From Candidatus Intricatilinea gracilis (GTDB taxonomy: Bacteria; Pseudomonadota; Gammaproteobacteria; Burkholderiales; Burkholderiaceae_C), in NCBI GenBank assembly GCA_016702605.1, contig JADJDQ010000005.1, positions 62,001 to 126,000 of the forward strand: a stretch of 64,000 nucleotides of DNA, in the 5' to 3' direction. A model generated the notes under the pieces. It was not told the origin of the DNA and did not search any database. It saw nothing but the letters and a program-made list of their open reading frames with translations. Positions 44,840 to 53,571 of this stretch are shown here, piece by piece. Within the stretch, counting starts at the first letter, position 1. Every line of letters starts with the position of its first letter. A program made the position numbers and the translations under genes.

Positions 44840-46252
44840 ATGAACGTCGAACTCCGCGAAGAGTGGATGGAAAGTGTCACCTGCGACGAGCTCTACGTCG
44901 GCCAGAGCGCCACCGTCACCCGGTCACTCACCGAAGCCGACATCGAAGCCTTTGCCGCCGTCTCGGGCGACCTCAACCCGACCCATGTGGACGACGACTA
45001 CGCCAAGGGTGAAGGCCTGCTCGGCCGCACCGCCCACGGCATGTGGAGCGGCGCCCTGGTGTCGACGGTGCTCGGCACGGTGTTCCCCGGGCCCGGCACG
45101 GTCTACGTCGAGCAGCGCATGCGTTTCCTGCGCCCGGTGCGTGCCGGTGTGCCGCTCGAGGTGTCGGTCACCGTCAAAGCCAAGGACAACGCCACCGGCA
45201 TCGTGACGCTCGACTGCGTCGTGCGCCGCATGCACGGCGAGGACCTGATGGTGGGCGAAGCCATCGTCAAGGCGCCCAAACACAAGCAACGCGTACTGCG
45301 CAGCAACGCACTGCGCTGGCAGGTGTTCGACGCCGCCGCCGGCCTCAAGAGCCTGCTGGCGATGGCCGCGGCTAACGGTGAACGTCTGCATTGCGCCATC
45401 GTCCATCCCTGCGATACCGAATCACTGCGTGGTGCACTCGACGCAGCCGAACACGGCCTGTTCACACCCGTGATCGTGGCACCGCGCGACAAGCTGCTGG
45501 CCGTGGCCGACGAAGCCGGCCTGGACCTGGGCAGCGCCTTCATCGAAGACGTGCCGCACAGCCACGCCGCCGCCGAACGTGCCGCCGCCATGGCCGCCGC
45601 CGGCGAAGTGCAGGCGCTCATGAAGGGCAGCCTGCACACCGACGAAGTCATCAAGGCCGTACTTGCACGCCCAGAACTTCGCACCAAGCGGCGCATGTCG
45701 CACGTGTTCCGCTTCGACGTGCCGACGTATCACAAGCCACTGCTCGTCACCGACGCGGCGCTGAACATCGCGCCCACGCTCGAAGAGAAGATGCACATCC
45801 TGCAAAACGCCATCGACATGGCGCGTGTGCTGGGTGTGGCGCAGCCCAAGGTGGCCATCCTGGCCGCGGTGGAAAGTGTCAACCCCAAGATGATCGCCAC
45901 ACTCGACGCCGCGGCGCTGTGCAAGATGGTCGATCGTGGCCAGATCACCGGCGGCATCGTCGACGGGCCGCTGGCCTTCGACAACGCCATCTCGATCGAG
46001 GCGGCGCGCACCAAGGGCATCGTCTCGCCGGTGGCCGGTGACCCGGACATCCTGCTCGTGCCCGACCTCATCAGCGGCAACATCCTGGCCAAGCAGCTCG
46101 AGTACCTGGGTGGCGCCATGGGCAGCGGCGTGGTGCTCGGCGCACGGGTGCCGATCGCCCTGACCAGCCGCGCCGACGGCGCCACCGCCCGCCTGGCCTC
46201 GGCCGCGCTGGCCGTGCTGCTGGCACACAGCTACCGCACCCGCCCGCTGTGA
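44840..46252 (+). CDS. Bifunctional enoyl-CoA hydratase (MaoC) / phosphate acyltransferase (Pta)
   Basis: A 470-residue fusion. Residues about 15-145 form a MaoC hot-dog domain with the hydratase signature FAAVSGDLNPTHVDDDYAK and GLLGRTAHGMWSGALVS (catalytic Asp/His). From about residue 165 a phosphotransacetylase domain follows (IVAPRDKLLAVADEAGLDLG, LVTDAALNIAPTLEEK, GDPDILLVPDLISGN). It could hydrate enoyl-CoA and convert an acyl-CoA to acyl-phosphate, feeding the acetate kinase next door. Strong GAAGGAAA ribosome binding site upstream. Overlaps the kinase start. Confidence 0.93.
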   Translation: MNVELREEWMESVTCDELYVGQSATVTRSLTEADIEAFAAVSGDLNPTHVDDDYAKGEGLLGRTAHGMWSGALVSTVLGTVFPGPGTVYVEQRMRFLRPVRAGVPLEVSVTVKAKDNATGIVTLDCVVRRMHGEDLMVGEAIVKAPKHKQRVLRSNALRWQVFDAAAGLKSLLAMAAANGERLHCAIVHPCDTESLRGALDAAEHGLFTPVIVAPRDKLLAVADEAGLDLGSAFIEDVPHSHAAAERAAAMAAAGEVQALMKGSLHTDEVIKAVLARPELRTKRRMSHVFRFDVPTYHKPLLVTDAALNIAPTLEEKMHILQNAIDMARVLGVAQPKVAILAAVESVNPKMIATLDAAALCKMVDRGQITGGIVDGPLAFDNAISIEAARTKGIVSPVAGDPDILLVPDLISGNILAKQLEYLGGAMGSGVVLGARVPIALTSRADGATARLASAALAVLLAHSYRTRPL

Positions 46253-47571
46253 GTGCTGCCACCATGAGTGCCACACCCAGTTCATCAGCCACCACGACGA
46301 CCAGCGCAACGATCAATCCGGCCGCACCAACGGCGGTACTGAGTGTCAACGCCGGATCGTCGTCGCTCAAGTTCGCGGTCTATCCCTGCAACCCGGCGGC
46401 CTTGGCTGCCGGCGCCGACCTGTCGAGCCTGGACGTGATCGGTTCGGCGGGTTTGTCCGGCCTGGCCGAAGGGCTCGAGCCGGGCGGCCAGGCCGTCATT
46501 GCCATCAAGCTGCCGGGTGGCCAGAGCGTGAAACGGGCGCTGAGCGTCGGCGCGGACGAATCCCCTTTCGCTGCCGCGCTGCGCGCGGTGACACAAGCGG
46601 TGCAGCAGGACGGCGGCATGCAGTTGCTGGCCGTGGCGCACCGCATCGTGCATGGTGGTGATCGTTACGCCAGCTCGGTGGTGATCACGGCCGACGTGCT
46701 TGCGTACCTGGAAAGCCTGAACCCGCTGGCACCGCTGCATCAGCCGCACAACGTGGCGGGCGTCAAGGCCTTCATGCTGGCCTGCCCCGATCTGCCGCAG
46801 GTCGCCTGCTTCGACACGGCGTTTCACGCCACCACCAGCGTCACCGAGCAACACTTCGGCCTGCCCGAATCGTTCTACACCGAAGGTGTGCGCCGCTACG
46901 GCTTTCACGGCCTGTCGTACCGCTATGTGAGCGAGCAACTCGCCACCATTACACCGGCCGCACACAAACGCATGTTGCTCGCCCACCTGGGCAATGGCGC
47001 CAGCCTGTGCGGCGTGCGCGACGGTCGCAGCGTCGCCACGACCATGGGTTTCTCGGCACTCGACGGCCTGATGATGGGCACCCGCAGCGGCTCGATCGAC
47101 GCCGGCGTGCTGCTGCACCTGCTGCGCCAGGGCTGGGACGGTGACCGCATCGAGAAGCTGCTGTACAAACAATCGGGCCTGCTCGGTGTCTCGGCCATAT
47201 CGGCCGACATGCGCACCCTGCGCGCCAGCAGCGAACCCGGTGCCGAACGGGCCATCGCCTTGTTCACCCACCGCGTGGTGCGTGAATGTGGCGCCCTCAC
47301 CGCCTTGCTCGGCGGCATCGACCTGATCGGCTTCACCGGCGGCATCGGTGAACACGACAAGGCGTTACGCGCCGACGTGTGCGCCGCATTGGGCTTCCTG
47401 GGCCTCGAGCTCGACCCTGCCGCCAACCTGGCCGCCGACGGCAACAGCATCGTCCCGATCCACGCTGCCGACAGCCGCGTCGAGATCTGGGTGGTGCCCA
47501 CCGACGAAGGCCGCATTGCCGCGCGAGATGCGTTGGCTTTGCGCGCCGCCGCGGCTGCTTCCCCGCCCTGA
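46249..47571 (+). CDS. ackA: Acetate/propionate family kinase
   Basis: A 440-residue acetokinase of the ASKHA superfamily. VLSVNAGSSSLKFAVYP is the first phosphate-binding motif, RIVHGGDRY and CFDTAFH the substrate region, RRYGFHGLSY the signature two, and LAHLGNGASLCGVRDGRS the adenosine region. It makes ATP from acyl-phosphate (or the reverse). The start at GTG 46249 gives a GTGA overlap with the Pta stop; ATG 46264 is an alternative without a better binding site. It probably works with the preceding Pta domain. Confidence 0.93.
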   Translation: MSAATMSATPSSSATTTTSATINPAAPTAVLSVNAGSSSLKFAVYPCNPAALAAGADLSSLDVIGSAGLSGLAEGLEPGGQAVIAIKLPGGQSVKRALSVGADESPFAAALRAVTQAVQQDGGMQLLAVAHRIVHGGDRYASSVVITADVLAYLESLNPLAPLHQPHNVAGVKAFMLACPDLPQVACFDTAFHATTSVTEQHFGLPESFYTEGVRRYGFHGLSYRYVSEQLATITPAAHKRMLLAHLGNGASLCGVRDGRSVATTMGFSALDGLMMGTRSGSIDAGVLLHLLRQGWDGDRIEKLLYKQSGLLGVSAISADMRTLRASSEPGAERAIALFTHRVVRECGALTALLGGIDLIGFTGGIGEHDKALRADVCAALGFLGLELDPAANLAADGNSIVPIHAADSRVEIWVVPTDEGRIAARDALALRAAAAASPP

Positions 47572-47710
47572 CAAACTGACACGGAGCCTGGAGGCCGTCG
47601 CGCGCCGGGCGTTGTCCATCCACGTCATGCGCCTGGCCACCTGCTTCGGCAGGCACGAGGCTACGCCCGGCGCAGGCATACTGGGCCATTGCGACAAATC
47701 CAGGTGGGGC

Positions 47711-47932
47711 ATGGCAGAACAACGCGTATACCGGCACGAGCCGTATGACCTGCTCTGCGGCGCCAAGGCGCTGGACAACGGCAAGTTCGAACCCACACTC
47801 GTCGTGTCGCGCAATGCCTGGCCCAGCCGGCCACGCACACTGGCCGTGACCCGTGGCCACTTCGTGTCGGCCGAACTGGCCATCGAATCGGCGCATGCCG
47901 ACGGCGTGAAGTGGATCGCCAACTACGGCTGA
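47711..47932 (+). CDS. Small conserved hypothetical protein
   Basis: A 73-residue soluble protein. The sequence reads as a compact beta-rich domain (FEPTLVVSRNAWPSRPRTLAV; SAELAIESAHADGVKWIANYG). I recall short proteins with this ending in Burkholderiales, without function. The ATG at 47711 has AGGTGGGG immediately upstream as ribosome binding site. It precedes a GNAT gene by 28 nt and may be co-transcribed with it. Confidence 0.65.
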   Translation: MAEQRVYRHEPYDLLCGAKALDNGKFEPTLVVSRNAWPSRPRTLAVTRGHFVSAELAIESAHADGVKWIANYG

Positions 47933-47960
47933 CCAGAAGGCGCACATCAGGCCGTTCGCC

Positions 47961-48476
47961 ATGAACGTCAGATCACTCGCTGCGCCCGACCTGCAGGCCT
48001 ACCGCGAGTTGATGCTGCAGGCCTATGAACTCGATGCCGACGCCTACACCAGCACGGCGCAGGAGCGCGCCAGCGCATCGACCACCTGGTGGCTGGGGCG
48101 CCTGAGTGATCCGCACGGTGCCAGCCAGGCCTTCGGTGCGTTTGATGAGGGCCGACTCGTGGGGTCGGTCGCCGTGGAGTTCGAGACCCGGCTCAAGATC
48201 AGGCACAAGGCACATCTGGTCGGCATGTTCGTCGCCCAGCCCTGCCGCGGCCTGGGCGCCGGGCAAGCCTTGCTGCAGGCAGCCATCACCCATGCCCGCC
48301 AGCGCGCCGAGGTAAAACTGATGTCGCTCACCGTGACCGAGGGCAACACCTCGGCGATTGCGCTGTACGAGCGGGCCGGATTCCAGCGTTTTGGCCTGGA
48401 GCCGCTGGCGATCTACACCGGCACCGGGTACAAGTCCAAGCTACACATGCAGCTGCAATTTGCTGCGCCAGGCTGA
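47961..48476 (+). CDS. GNAT family N-acetyltransferase
   Basis: A 171-residue acetyltransferase. The acetyl-CoA pyrophosphate-binding motif A is visible as LVGMFVAQPCRGLGAGQALL (RGLGAG in place of the Q/RxxGxG consensus), followed by motif B LTVTEGNTSAIALYERAGFQ. Acts on an amine of unknown identity, possibly a protein N-terminus or an antibiotic-like small molecule. Neighbours are uncharacterised small genes on the same strand. Confidence 0.9.
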   Translation: MNVRSLAAPDLQAYRELMLQAYELDADAYTSTAQERASASTTWWLGRLSDPHGASQAFGAFDEGRLVGSVAVEFETRLKIRHKAHLVGMFVAQPCRGLGAGQALLQAAITHARQRAEVKLMSLTVTEGNTSAIALYERAGFQRFGLEPLAIYTGTGYKSKLHMQLQFAAPG

Positions 48477-48506
48477 CACTCACGCCGACCCATCCATTCG
48501 CCGCCC

Positions 48507-48953
48507 ATGCAAGCCTACGTCGTCATCGGCAATCCCAACACCCGCAAGTCGTCGGTGCTGCGTTGCCTGACCGGGTGTTTCAACCGCAGCGTGCGCGACA
48601 TCCAGCTGCTGAACGCCACGGCGCCGCTGCGCATCTATGCGCGTGTCGGCTCGCTGCAGGAGTCACGCACGACAGCCGAAGACTTCCAGGCCGAAGTGGC
48701 GCGCAAACGCTGCGGCGCCGCGGTGTTCTGCCTGTGGCCGTCGGCGCATCCACTCGAACCCGCGCTCTACCCCGACGCCCAGACTTATCTCGACGCCTTC
48801 AAGGTCGCAGGCTGGAAAGTCGAGGCTGTCGCGGTGCTGGGCCAGAACGCCGGTGGCGTGAAACACCCGCGGCAGCGCCAGTTTCCCCAGGCCTCGACCG
48901 ACCCGATCAACCTGACGGCGCAGCAGGTGCGCACCTTGTTCGGCTGGGCGTGA
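48507..48953 (+). CDS. Conserved protein with degenerate GTPase P-loop
   Basis: A 148-residue protein that begins MQAYVVIGNPNTRKSSVLRC. GNPNTRKSS differs from the G1 box of Era/FeoB-type GTPases (GNPNxGKS) only in replacing the key Gly by Arg and shifting one residue, and LTG follows as it does in those proteins. No G3 (DxxG) or G4 (NKxD) motif is seen, and the chain is too short for a full G domain. KRCGAAVFCLWPSAHP and VAVLGQNAGG are other conserved-looking stretches. I recall similar unstudied proteins elsewhere. The stop is next to the convergent cNMP-fold gene. Confidence 0.7.
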   Translation: MQAYVVIGNPNTRKSSVLRCLTGCFNRSVRDIQLLNATAPLRIYARVGSLQESRTTAEDFQAEVARKRCGAAVFCLWPSAHPLEPALYPDAQTYLDAFKVAGWKVEAVAVLGQNAGGVKHPRQRQFPQASTDPINLTAQQVRTLFGWA

Positions 48954-48954
48954 G

Positions 48955-49461
48955 TCAGTGTGACCTGAACACCGTGTCCTGACCGAGTTCGGCCGCTCCG
49001 CGGTGGCAGGCGAACAGCAGTTCGTCGGTGGCGCGCAGGCGCCGGCAGACCTCGCGGCCGATGTTCATCTGGATCAGCGCGAACTGCTCCATGTCGGTCT
49101 CGGCCAGGCGCATCAGGTCGGCCGGTGTGATCTCGATGGCGCTGCAATCCACGACGGCACGCACACTCGCGCTGCGAGGAAACAGGTCCATCAGCGCCAT
49201 CTCGCCCAGGCAGTCGCCGGCCTGCAAGTGGTGCAGCAGGTAGTCGCTGCCTTCCCACGCCTTGAGCACGGCGGCGCGACCGCTTTCGAGCACGTACATG
49301 GCCTGGGCCTGGTCACCTTCTCGAAAGAAGTAGTCACCCGCCGGCACATTCACGATGCGCGCCTGGCGCAGCAGCAGGTCGAGCGCATCGTCGCGAATGG
49401 CGCCGAACACCGGCATACGCTGCAGCAGCTGGATGCGCTGCGTCTGCATCTGGAGTGTCAT
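48955..49461 (-). CDS. Cyclic-nucleotide-binding-fold (Crp/Fnr-like) protein without DNA-binding domain
   Basis: A 168-residue protein containing a single cNMP-binding jelly roll: YFFREGDQAQAMYVLESGRAAV, then the phosphate-binding cassette region GDCLGEMALMDLFPRSASVRAV. The RSAS Arg fits the cyclic-nucleotide ligand. There is no helix-turn-helix after it; it ends with a short C-helix (QMNIGREVCRRLRATDELL). It may therefore act on a partner rather than on DNA. It is upstream of, and on the same strand as, nothing obvious; the cytochrome gene precedes it by 28 nt. Confidence 0.85.
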   Translation of the reverse strand: MTLQMQTQRIQLLQRMPVFGAIRDDALDLLLRQARIVNVPAGDYFFREGDQAQAMYVLESGRAAVLKAWEGSDYLLHHLQAGDCLGEMALMDLFPRSASVRAVVDCSAIEITPADLMRLAETDMEQFALIQMNIGREVCRRLRATDELLFACHRGAAELGQDTVFRSH

Positions 49462-49489
49462 GGTGCCGAGTCTCGTCGATGCCGGACCG

Positions 49490-50170
49490 TCAGCGTGTGG
49501 CCACGTAGGCCGCCACGGCCTTCATCTCGGCAGTGGTCATGTTGGCGGCTTCACTTTTCATGATCACGCCGTGCGGGCGCAGCCGGGTGCCGAACACCTT
49601 GAGCTGACGAAACACGTAGTCCGCGTGTTGACCGGCCAGGCGCGGAAAACCTGCCGCGCCTTCGGCGTTGTCGCCGTGGCAATCGGCACAGGCGCGTGCC
49701 CGTGCCGGCAGGCCGAAGGCGAAGATCTTGCGACCGGCCTCGACCAGCGCCTTGTCACCGGGCTTGACCGGTTTGCCCGGCGCGGGTGTCTGCTGCGCGT
49801 AGTAGTCGGCCAGGCCTTCGATGGTGGCGTCGTCCAGCAGCGCCGACACCCCCCACATATAAGCCTGGGTGTCGGTCTCGGCGCGTTTCTGTGCACGAAA
49901 ATCGCGCAGTTGCGCCACGGTGTACAGCGCCTGCTGCCCCGCCAGGCGCGGATACACCGCCACCGTGCTGCGCCCGCCTTCGCCGTGGCAAGCGGCGCAC
50001 ACGTGGACGGCGCGACGCACGGTCTCGAGGTCGGTCTGGTTGTCGGGCGCGGCGGTGGTGCTGCCCTGGCCTTGCGCCAGCGCGCCGGACCAGGCCAGCG
50101 TGGCCGCCAGCGCGACGGCGCTGGTCAACATGCCCAACATCAGGCTGCGGCGGTGGTTGACTTGTCTCAT
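49490..50170 (-). CDS. Dihaem cytochrome c (c4-like)
   Basis: A 226-residue periplasmic cytochrome. A signal peptide is followed by two c-type haem sites, CAACHG near residue 57 and CADCHGD near 161, each heading a cytochrome-c domain of about 90 residues (YPRLAGQQALYTVAQLRDF; FPRLAGQHADYVFRQLKVF). The two-domain layout with matching PRLAGQ repeats is that of cytochrome c4, an electron donor to terminal oxidases. Methionine axial ligands are plausible in each domain. ATG 50170 is chosen; the frame is open upstream. Confidence 0.9.
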   Translation of the reverse strand: MRQVNHRRSLMLGMLTSAVALAATLAWSGALAQGQGSTTAAPDNQTDLETVRRAVHVCAACHGEGGRSTVAVYPRLAGQQALYTVAQLRDFRAQKRAETDTQAYMWGVSALLDDATIEGLADYYAQQTPAPGKPVKPGDKALVEAGRKIFAFGLPARARACADCHGDNAEGAAGFPRLAGQHADYVFRQLKVFGTRLRPHGVIMKSEAANMTTAEMKAVAAYVATR

Positions 50171-50328
50171 GGCTGTCCTTGTTGTGGTTGGGGAATCGAT
50201 CGATTCTTGGACCGGGCGCGACATGCAGGTTTGTCATTCGTCAACCTGGACCCGAGCCCGAGCCAGGCGCCACAATCGCGCCCCGGCATGCATCATCCGC
50301 CGAGGCAACGCAGAGCAAAGGCAAGCGC

Positions 50329-51045
50329 TTGGACTACCCGCACTACAACCCGAATTCAGACCACCGCCCACTCGACGACGACGAGCTCGAAGCACTCGAC
50401 GAGTTGCTGTCCGTGCTGCCCGGCGCCGGGGCGATGAATGTCGAGCTACTCGACGGCTACCTCACCGCCCTGCTGGTCGCTCCCCGACCGCTGATCGATC
50501 TGCCCGGCGCCGACTGGCTGCCTGTAGTCTGGGGCGGCGACGACGCGGCCGGCGGCGCCGCGCCCTTCACCAGCCAGAAGCAGCGCAAACGCGTGACCAT
50601 GCTGGTGCTGCGCCATCTGCACGACATCGACACCCGGCTGCGCCAGTCGCCCAAGGACTGGCAACCGGTGTTCAGTGTGGCCAGCCTGGATGCACTCGGT
50701 CTGGCCGACGCAGCCGCCGGGGACGACGAGGATGAACCCATCAGCGACGACCTGGCCGACGCGCAGGACTGGTGCGCCGGTTTCCTGCAGGCCGTCGAGC
50801 TTGACCCCGCAGGCTGGGGCGCCTTGTTCGACGACCCGGCACTCGCCTCGGCCCTGCTGCCCATCGCCGTGCTGGGCAGCGACTCGGTGCTGGGTGAGAC
50901 AGGCGACAGCGAAGCTGGTGGCACCCAAGCGTCGTCTGACACCGAAGCCAACCACGACCCGCTGGCCGACCCCATCGAAGTCGACCGCCTCAGCCGCGCC
51001 GCCGCCGAGGTGGTGCTGGTGCTCAATCAGCGCCGTCTCGCCTGA
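50329..51045 (+). CDS. UPF0149 (YecA-like) family protein
   Basis: A 238-residue acidic protein. PLDDDELEALDELL, MNVELLDGYLTALLVAPR and ADAQDWCAGFLQAVELDP are family signatures; the C-terminal SEC-C zinc motif found in some YecA proteins is absent. Function unknown. No ATG is present in this frame near the N-terminus; TTG at 50329 directly before DYPHYN is the best start, though the binding site (AAAGG) is weak. The frame stays open further upstream. Confidence 0.8.
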   Translation: MDYPHYNPNSDHRPLDDDELEALDELLSVLPGAGAMNVELLDGYLTALLVAPRPLIDLPGADWLPVVWGGDDAAGGAAPFTSQKQRKRVTMLVLRHLHDIDTRLRQSPKDWQPVFSVASLDALGLADAAAGDDEDEPISDDLADAQDWCAGFLQAVELDPAGWGALFDDPALASALLPIAVLGSDSVLGETGDSEAGGTQASSDTEANHDPLADPIEVDRLSRAAAEVVLVLNQRRLA

Positions 51046-51189
51046 TCGGGCTCGCAGCCGCGCAAGGTAACTCCCCGGGGTCGTCGCGCAGCAATCCGGG
51101 CCCGTGTCTTGCGCCGGCGACCGCACCCCTTTACAGCGAGGGGCACAGGCGCGAGATCGGATTGCCCAGCTGATCGACTGGGGCTCCTT

Positions 51190-52170
51190 TCAGGAGTCGA
51201 TCCTCACTGCTGCGTCCTTCACCACCTTGGCCCACTTGGCGGTTTCGCTGCGGATGAACTCGGCGAACTTCTCGGGGCTGCCGCCACCATCTTCGGCGCC
51301 GTAGGTGTCGAGCTTTTCCTGCACGTCGGGCATGGCCAGCACGGCATTGGCATCGCGGTTGATCTTGGCCACGATGGCCGGGCTCAGCTTGCCCGGGCCG
51401 GCCAGACCGTACCAGGTGGTGGCGTCGAAGCCTTCAAAACCCAGCTCGGCCATGGTCGGCACGCTGGGGTGGCCCTTGGCGCGTTTGCCGCGGGTCTGGG
51501 CGATGGCCAGCGCGTTGCCACTTTTCACGTGGGGCGTGGCCGCCGTCATGGTCTCGAAGCTGTACTGGATCTGCCCGCCAATCAGGTCCTGCAGCAGCGG
51601 GCCGCTGCCCTTGTACGGCACGTGCAATGCGTCGACCTTGGCGCGCAGCTTGAACATTTCCAGCGCCAGATGTTGCGCCGAGCCGGCCCCGGCCGAGCCG
51701 AAACTCACCTTGCCCGGCTGGGCCTTGCACAGCGCCACGATGTCGGGCACCGATTTGGCGGCCTGGTTCTTGTTGGCGATGAGCAGGTTGGGCGTCACCC
51801 CCACCAGCATGATGGGTGTGAAGTCGCGCTCCACGTTGTAACGCAGCTTGGGCTGCAGGTTGGGCGCCAGCGCATGGCTGTTGATGTGTGCCATCAGCAG
51901 CGTGTTGCCGTCAGCCGGCTGTTGTGACACGTAGTCGGCCGCCAGCACACCGGCCACGCCGGCCTTGTTCTCGACGATGACCTGCTGCTTCCACATCTCC
52001 GTCAGCTTGACCGACAACACCCGCGCCAGCGCGTCGGTGCCACCACCGGGCGGAAAACCCACGACGATACGCACCGCCGAACTGGGCCATTCCTGCGCGA
52101 TCAGTGCGGGTGCCGCCAGGCCGGCTGCAGTGCCTGCAGCAGCCTGGATGAAGGTGCGTCGTTGCATCAT
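51190..52170 (-). CDS. Bug family tripartite tricarboxylate transporter substrate-binding protein
   Basis: A 326-residue periplasmic binding protein. The N-terminus MMQRRTFIQAAAGTAAGLAAPAL has a twin-arginine-like signal. The Bug motifs are VRIVVGFPPGGGTDALARVL, VIVENKAGVAGVLAADYV and FGSAGAGSAQHLALEMF. It binds a carboxylate in a Venus-flytrap pocket. No TctA/TctB gene adjoins it; it follows the aminotransferase gene by 48 nt, so it may serve the same metabolic unit and share permeases encoded elsewhere (the tctBA pair at 9038-11033 is one option). Confidence 0.93.
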   Translation of the reverse strand: MMQRRTFIQAAAGTAAGLAAPALIAQEWPSSAVRIVVGFPPGGGTDALARVLSVKLTEMWKQQVIVENKAGVAGVLAADYVSQQPADGNTLLMAHINSHALAPNLQPKLRYNVERDFTPIMLVGVTPNLLIANKNQAAKSVPDIVALCKAQPGKVSFGSAGAGSAQHLALEMFKLRAKVDALHVPYKGSGPLLQDLIGGQIQYSFETMTAATPHVKSGNALAIAQTRGKRAKGHPSVPTMAELGFEGFDATTWYGLAGPGKLSPAIVAKINRDANAVLAMPDVQEKLDTYGAEDGGGSPEKFAEFIRSETAKWAKVVKDAAVRIDS

Positions 52171-52218
52171 GGTGGGTGTCTCCTCGGTGAGGTGGTTGGA
52201 ATCGTTGTTGTCCGCGGC

Positions 52219-53439
52219 CTAGCCGCCGCCCAGCGGTCGCAGCCCGGCGCCGCGGTGTTCGGCGAAATACGCCATCACCGCCTGCACGCCCGAGCCGGCG
52301 AGCTTCACACCGGCCAGCTGCAGGCCCATCTCGCAGCCGGCCACGGTGGCTACCAGCGTCAGGTCGTTGACGTCACCCAGGTGGCCGATGCGGAACATGC
52401 GGCCCTTGACCTTGCCCAGCCCGGTGCCCAGCGACAGGTCGAAACGCTGGTGGATGAGCGCACGTACCGCGTCGGCATCCACCCCCTCGGGTGTCATCAC
52501 GCCGGTGAGGATGGGTGAATACAGGCTCGCGTCGGCACACTGGATCGGCAGGCCCCAGGCCGTGACCGCAGCACGTACACCCGCGCTCCAGCGCTTGTGG
52601 CGGGCGAAGACGTTGGGCAGCCCCTCCTCCTCGAGCATCTTCAGCGACTCGGCCAGGCCGTACAGCAGGTTGGTGCTGGGTGTGTAGGGCCAGTAGCCGG
52701 TCGCGTTCATGGCGACGATCTCGTCCCAGGCCCAGAAGCTGCGCGGCAGCTTGGCCGTCTTGTTCGCCGCCAGCGCCTTGGGCGACAGGGCGTTGAAGCT
52801 CAGGCCCGGCGGCAGCATCAGGCCCTTTTGTGATCCGCTGATGCTCACGTCCACGCCCCACTCGTCGTGCCGGTAGTCGGCCGAGGCCAGACCCGAGATG
52901 GTGTCGACCAGCAGCAGCGCCGGATGACCGGCCGCGTCGATGGCTCGCCGCACCGCGGCGATGTTGGAGGTGACACCGGTCGAGGTTTCGTTGTGCACCA
53001 CACACACAGCCTTGATGGCGTGATTGGTGTCGGCGCGCAGGCGTGTCTCGATGTGATTGGCATCGACACCTTGCCTCCAGCCCTCGGCACCCGGCAGGCC
53101 GATGAACTCGGGCTGCAGACCCAGCCGCTCGGCGAGCTTCTTCCACAGGCTGGCGAAGTGGCCGGTCTCGTACATCAGCACCTGGTCACCCGGGCTTAGC
53201 GTGTTGACCAGCGCGGCCTCCCAGGCACCTGTGCCCGAGGCGGGGTAGATCACGACCGGATGCTGCGTCTGGAAGACCTTCTTCAGCCCGGCGATGAGTG
53301 TCAGCCCCAGGGCGCCGAACTCGGGGCCGCGGTGGTCGATGGTGGGCAGGCTGATGGCGCGCAGGATCCGGTCGGGCACCGGGCTGGGCCCGGGGATCTG
53401 CAGGAAGTGGCGGCCGGTGAAATGGGCGTCGAGCAACAC
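52219..53439 (-). CDS. Class V aminotransferase, serine-glyoxylate / alanine-glyoxylate type
   Basis: A 406-residue PLP enzyme. FTGRHFLQIPGPSPVPDRIL and PTIDHRGPEFGALGL form the family N-terminus, YPASGTGAWEAAL the cofactor phosphate site, VVHNETSTGV the substrate site, and SGSQKGLMLPPG carries the PLP lysine. It would transfer an amino group to glyoxylate. The start is uncertain: ATG 53493 gives 18 more residues but puts a palindromic operator inside the gene and has no binding site; GTG 53439 has AGGA at good spacing and matches the family N-terminus. It is co-directional with the Bug gene. Confidence 0.9.
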   Translation of the reverse strand: MLLDAHFTGRHFLQIPGPSPVPDRILRAISLPTIDHRGPEFGALGLTLIAGLKKVFQTQHPVVIYPASGTGAWEAALVNTLSPGDQVLMYETGHFASLWKKLAERLGLQPEFIGLPGAEGWRQGVDANHIETRLRADTNHAIKAVCVVHNETSTGVTSNIAAVRRAIDAAGHPALLLVDTISGLASADYRHDEWGVDVSISGSQKGLMLPPGLSFNALSPKALAANKTAKLPRSFWAWDEIVAMNATGYWPYTPSTNLLYGLAESLKMLEEEGLPNVFARHKRWSAGVRAAVTAWGLPIQCADASLYSPILTGVMTPEGVDADAVRALIHQRFDLSLGTGLGKVKGRMFRIGHLGDVNDLTLVATVAGCEMGLQLAGVKLAGSGVQAVMAYFAEHRGAGLRPLGGG

Positions 53440-53474
53440 GGCGAAGGTCCTGGTGAGCTGGGTTCGAGCCAGTA

Positions 53475-53564
53475 TTGCATGCAAAAAAGCCATGCTGCGC
53501 CCGTGGATGTACCAATGATGCGGCACCTCATGGTGGCTGATCTGAGAGGTTTTGTATGCAAAAC
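53475..53564. promoter_or_regulatory. Paired operator sites in the divergent aminotransferase-gntR region
   Basis: TTGCATGCAA (53475-53484, perfect palindrome) and TTTTGTATGCAAAA (about 53550-53563, one mismatch) share TGYATGCA with A/T flanks, 75 nt apart. The pattern resembles FadR-subfamily GntR operators, and the gntR gene starts 8 nt after the second site. Both divergent promoters could thus be controlled by the regulator. Confidence 0.6.
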
Positions 53565-53571
53565 TGTGGGC

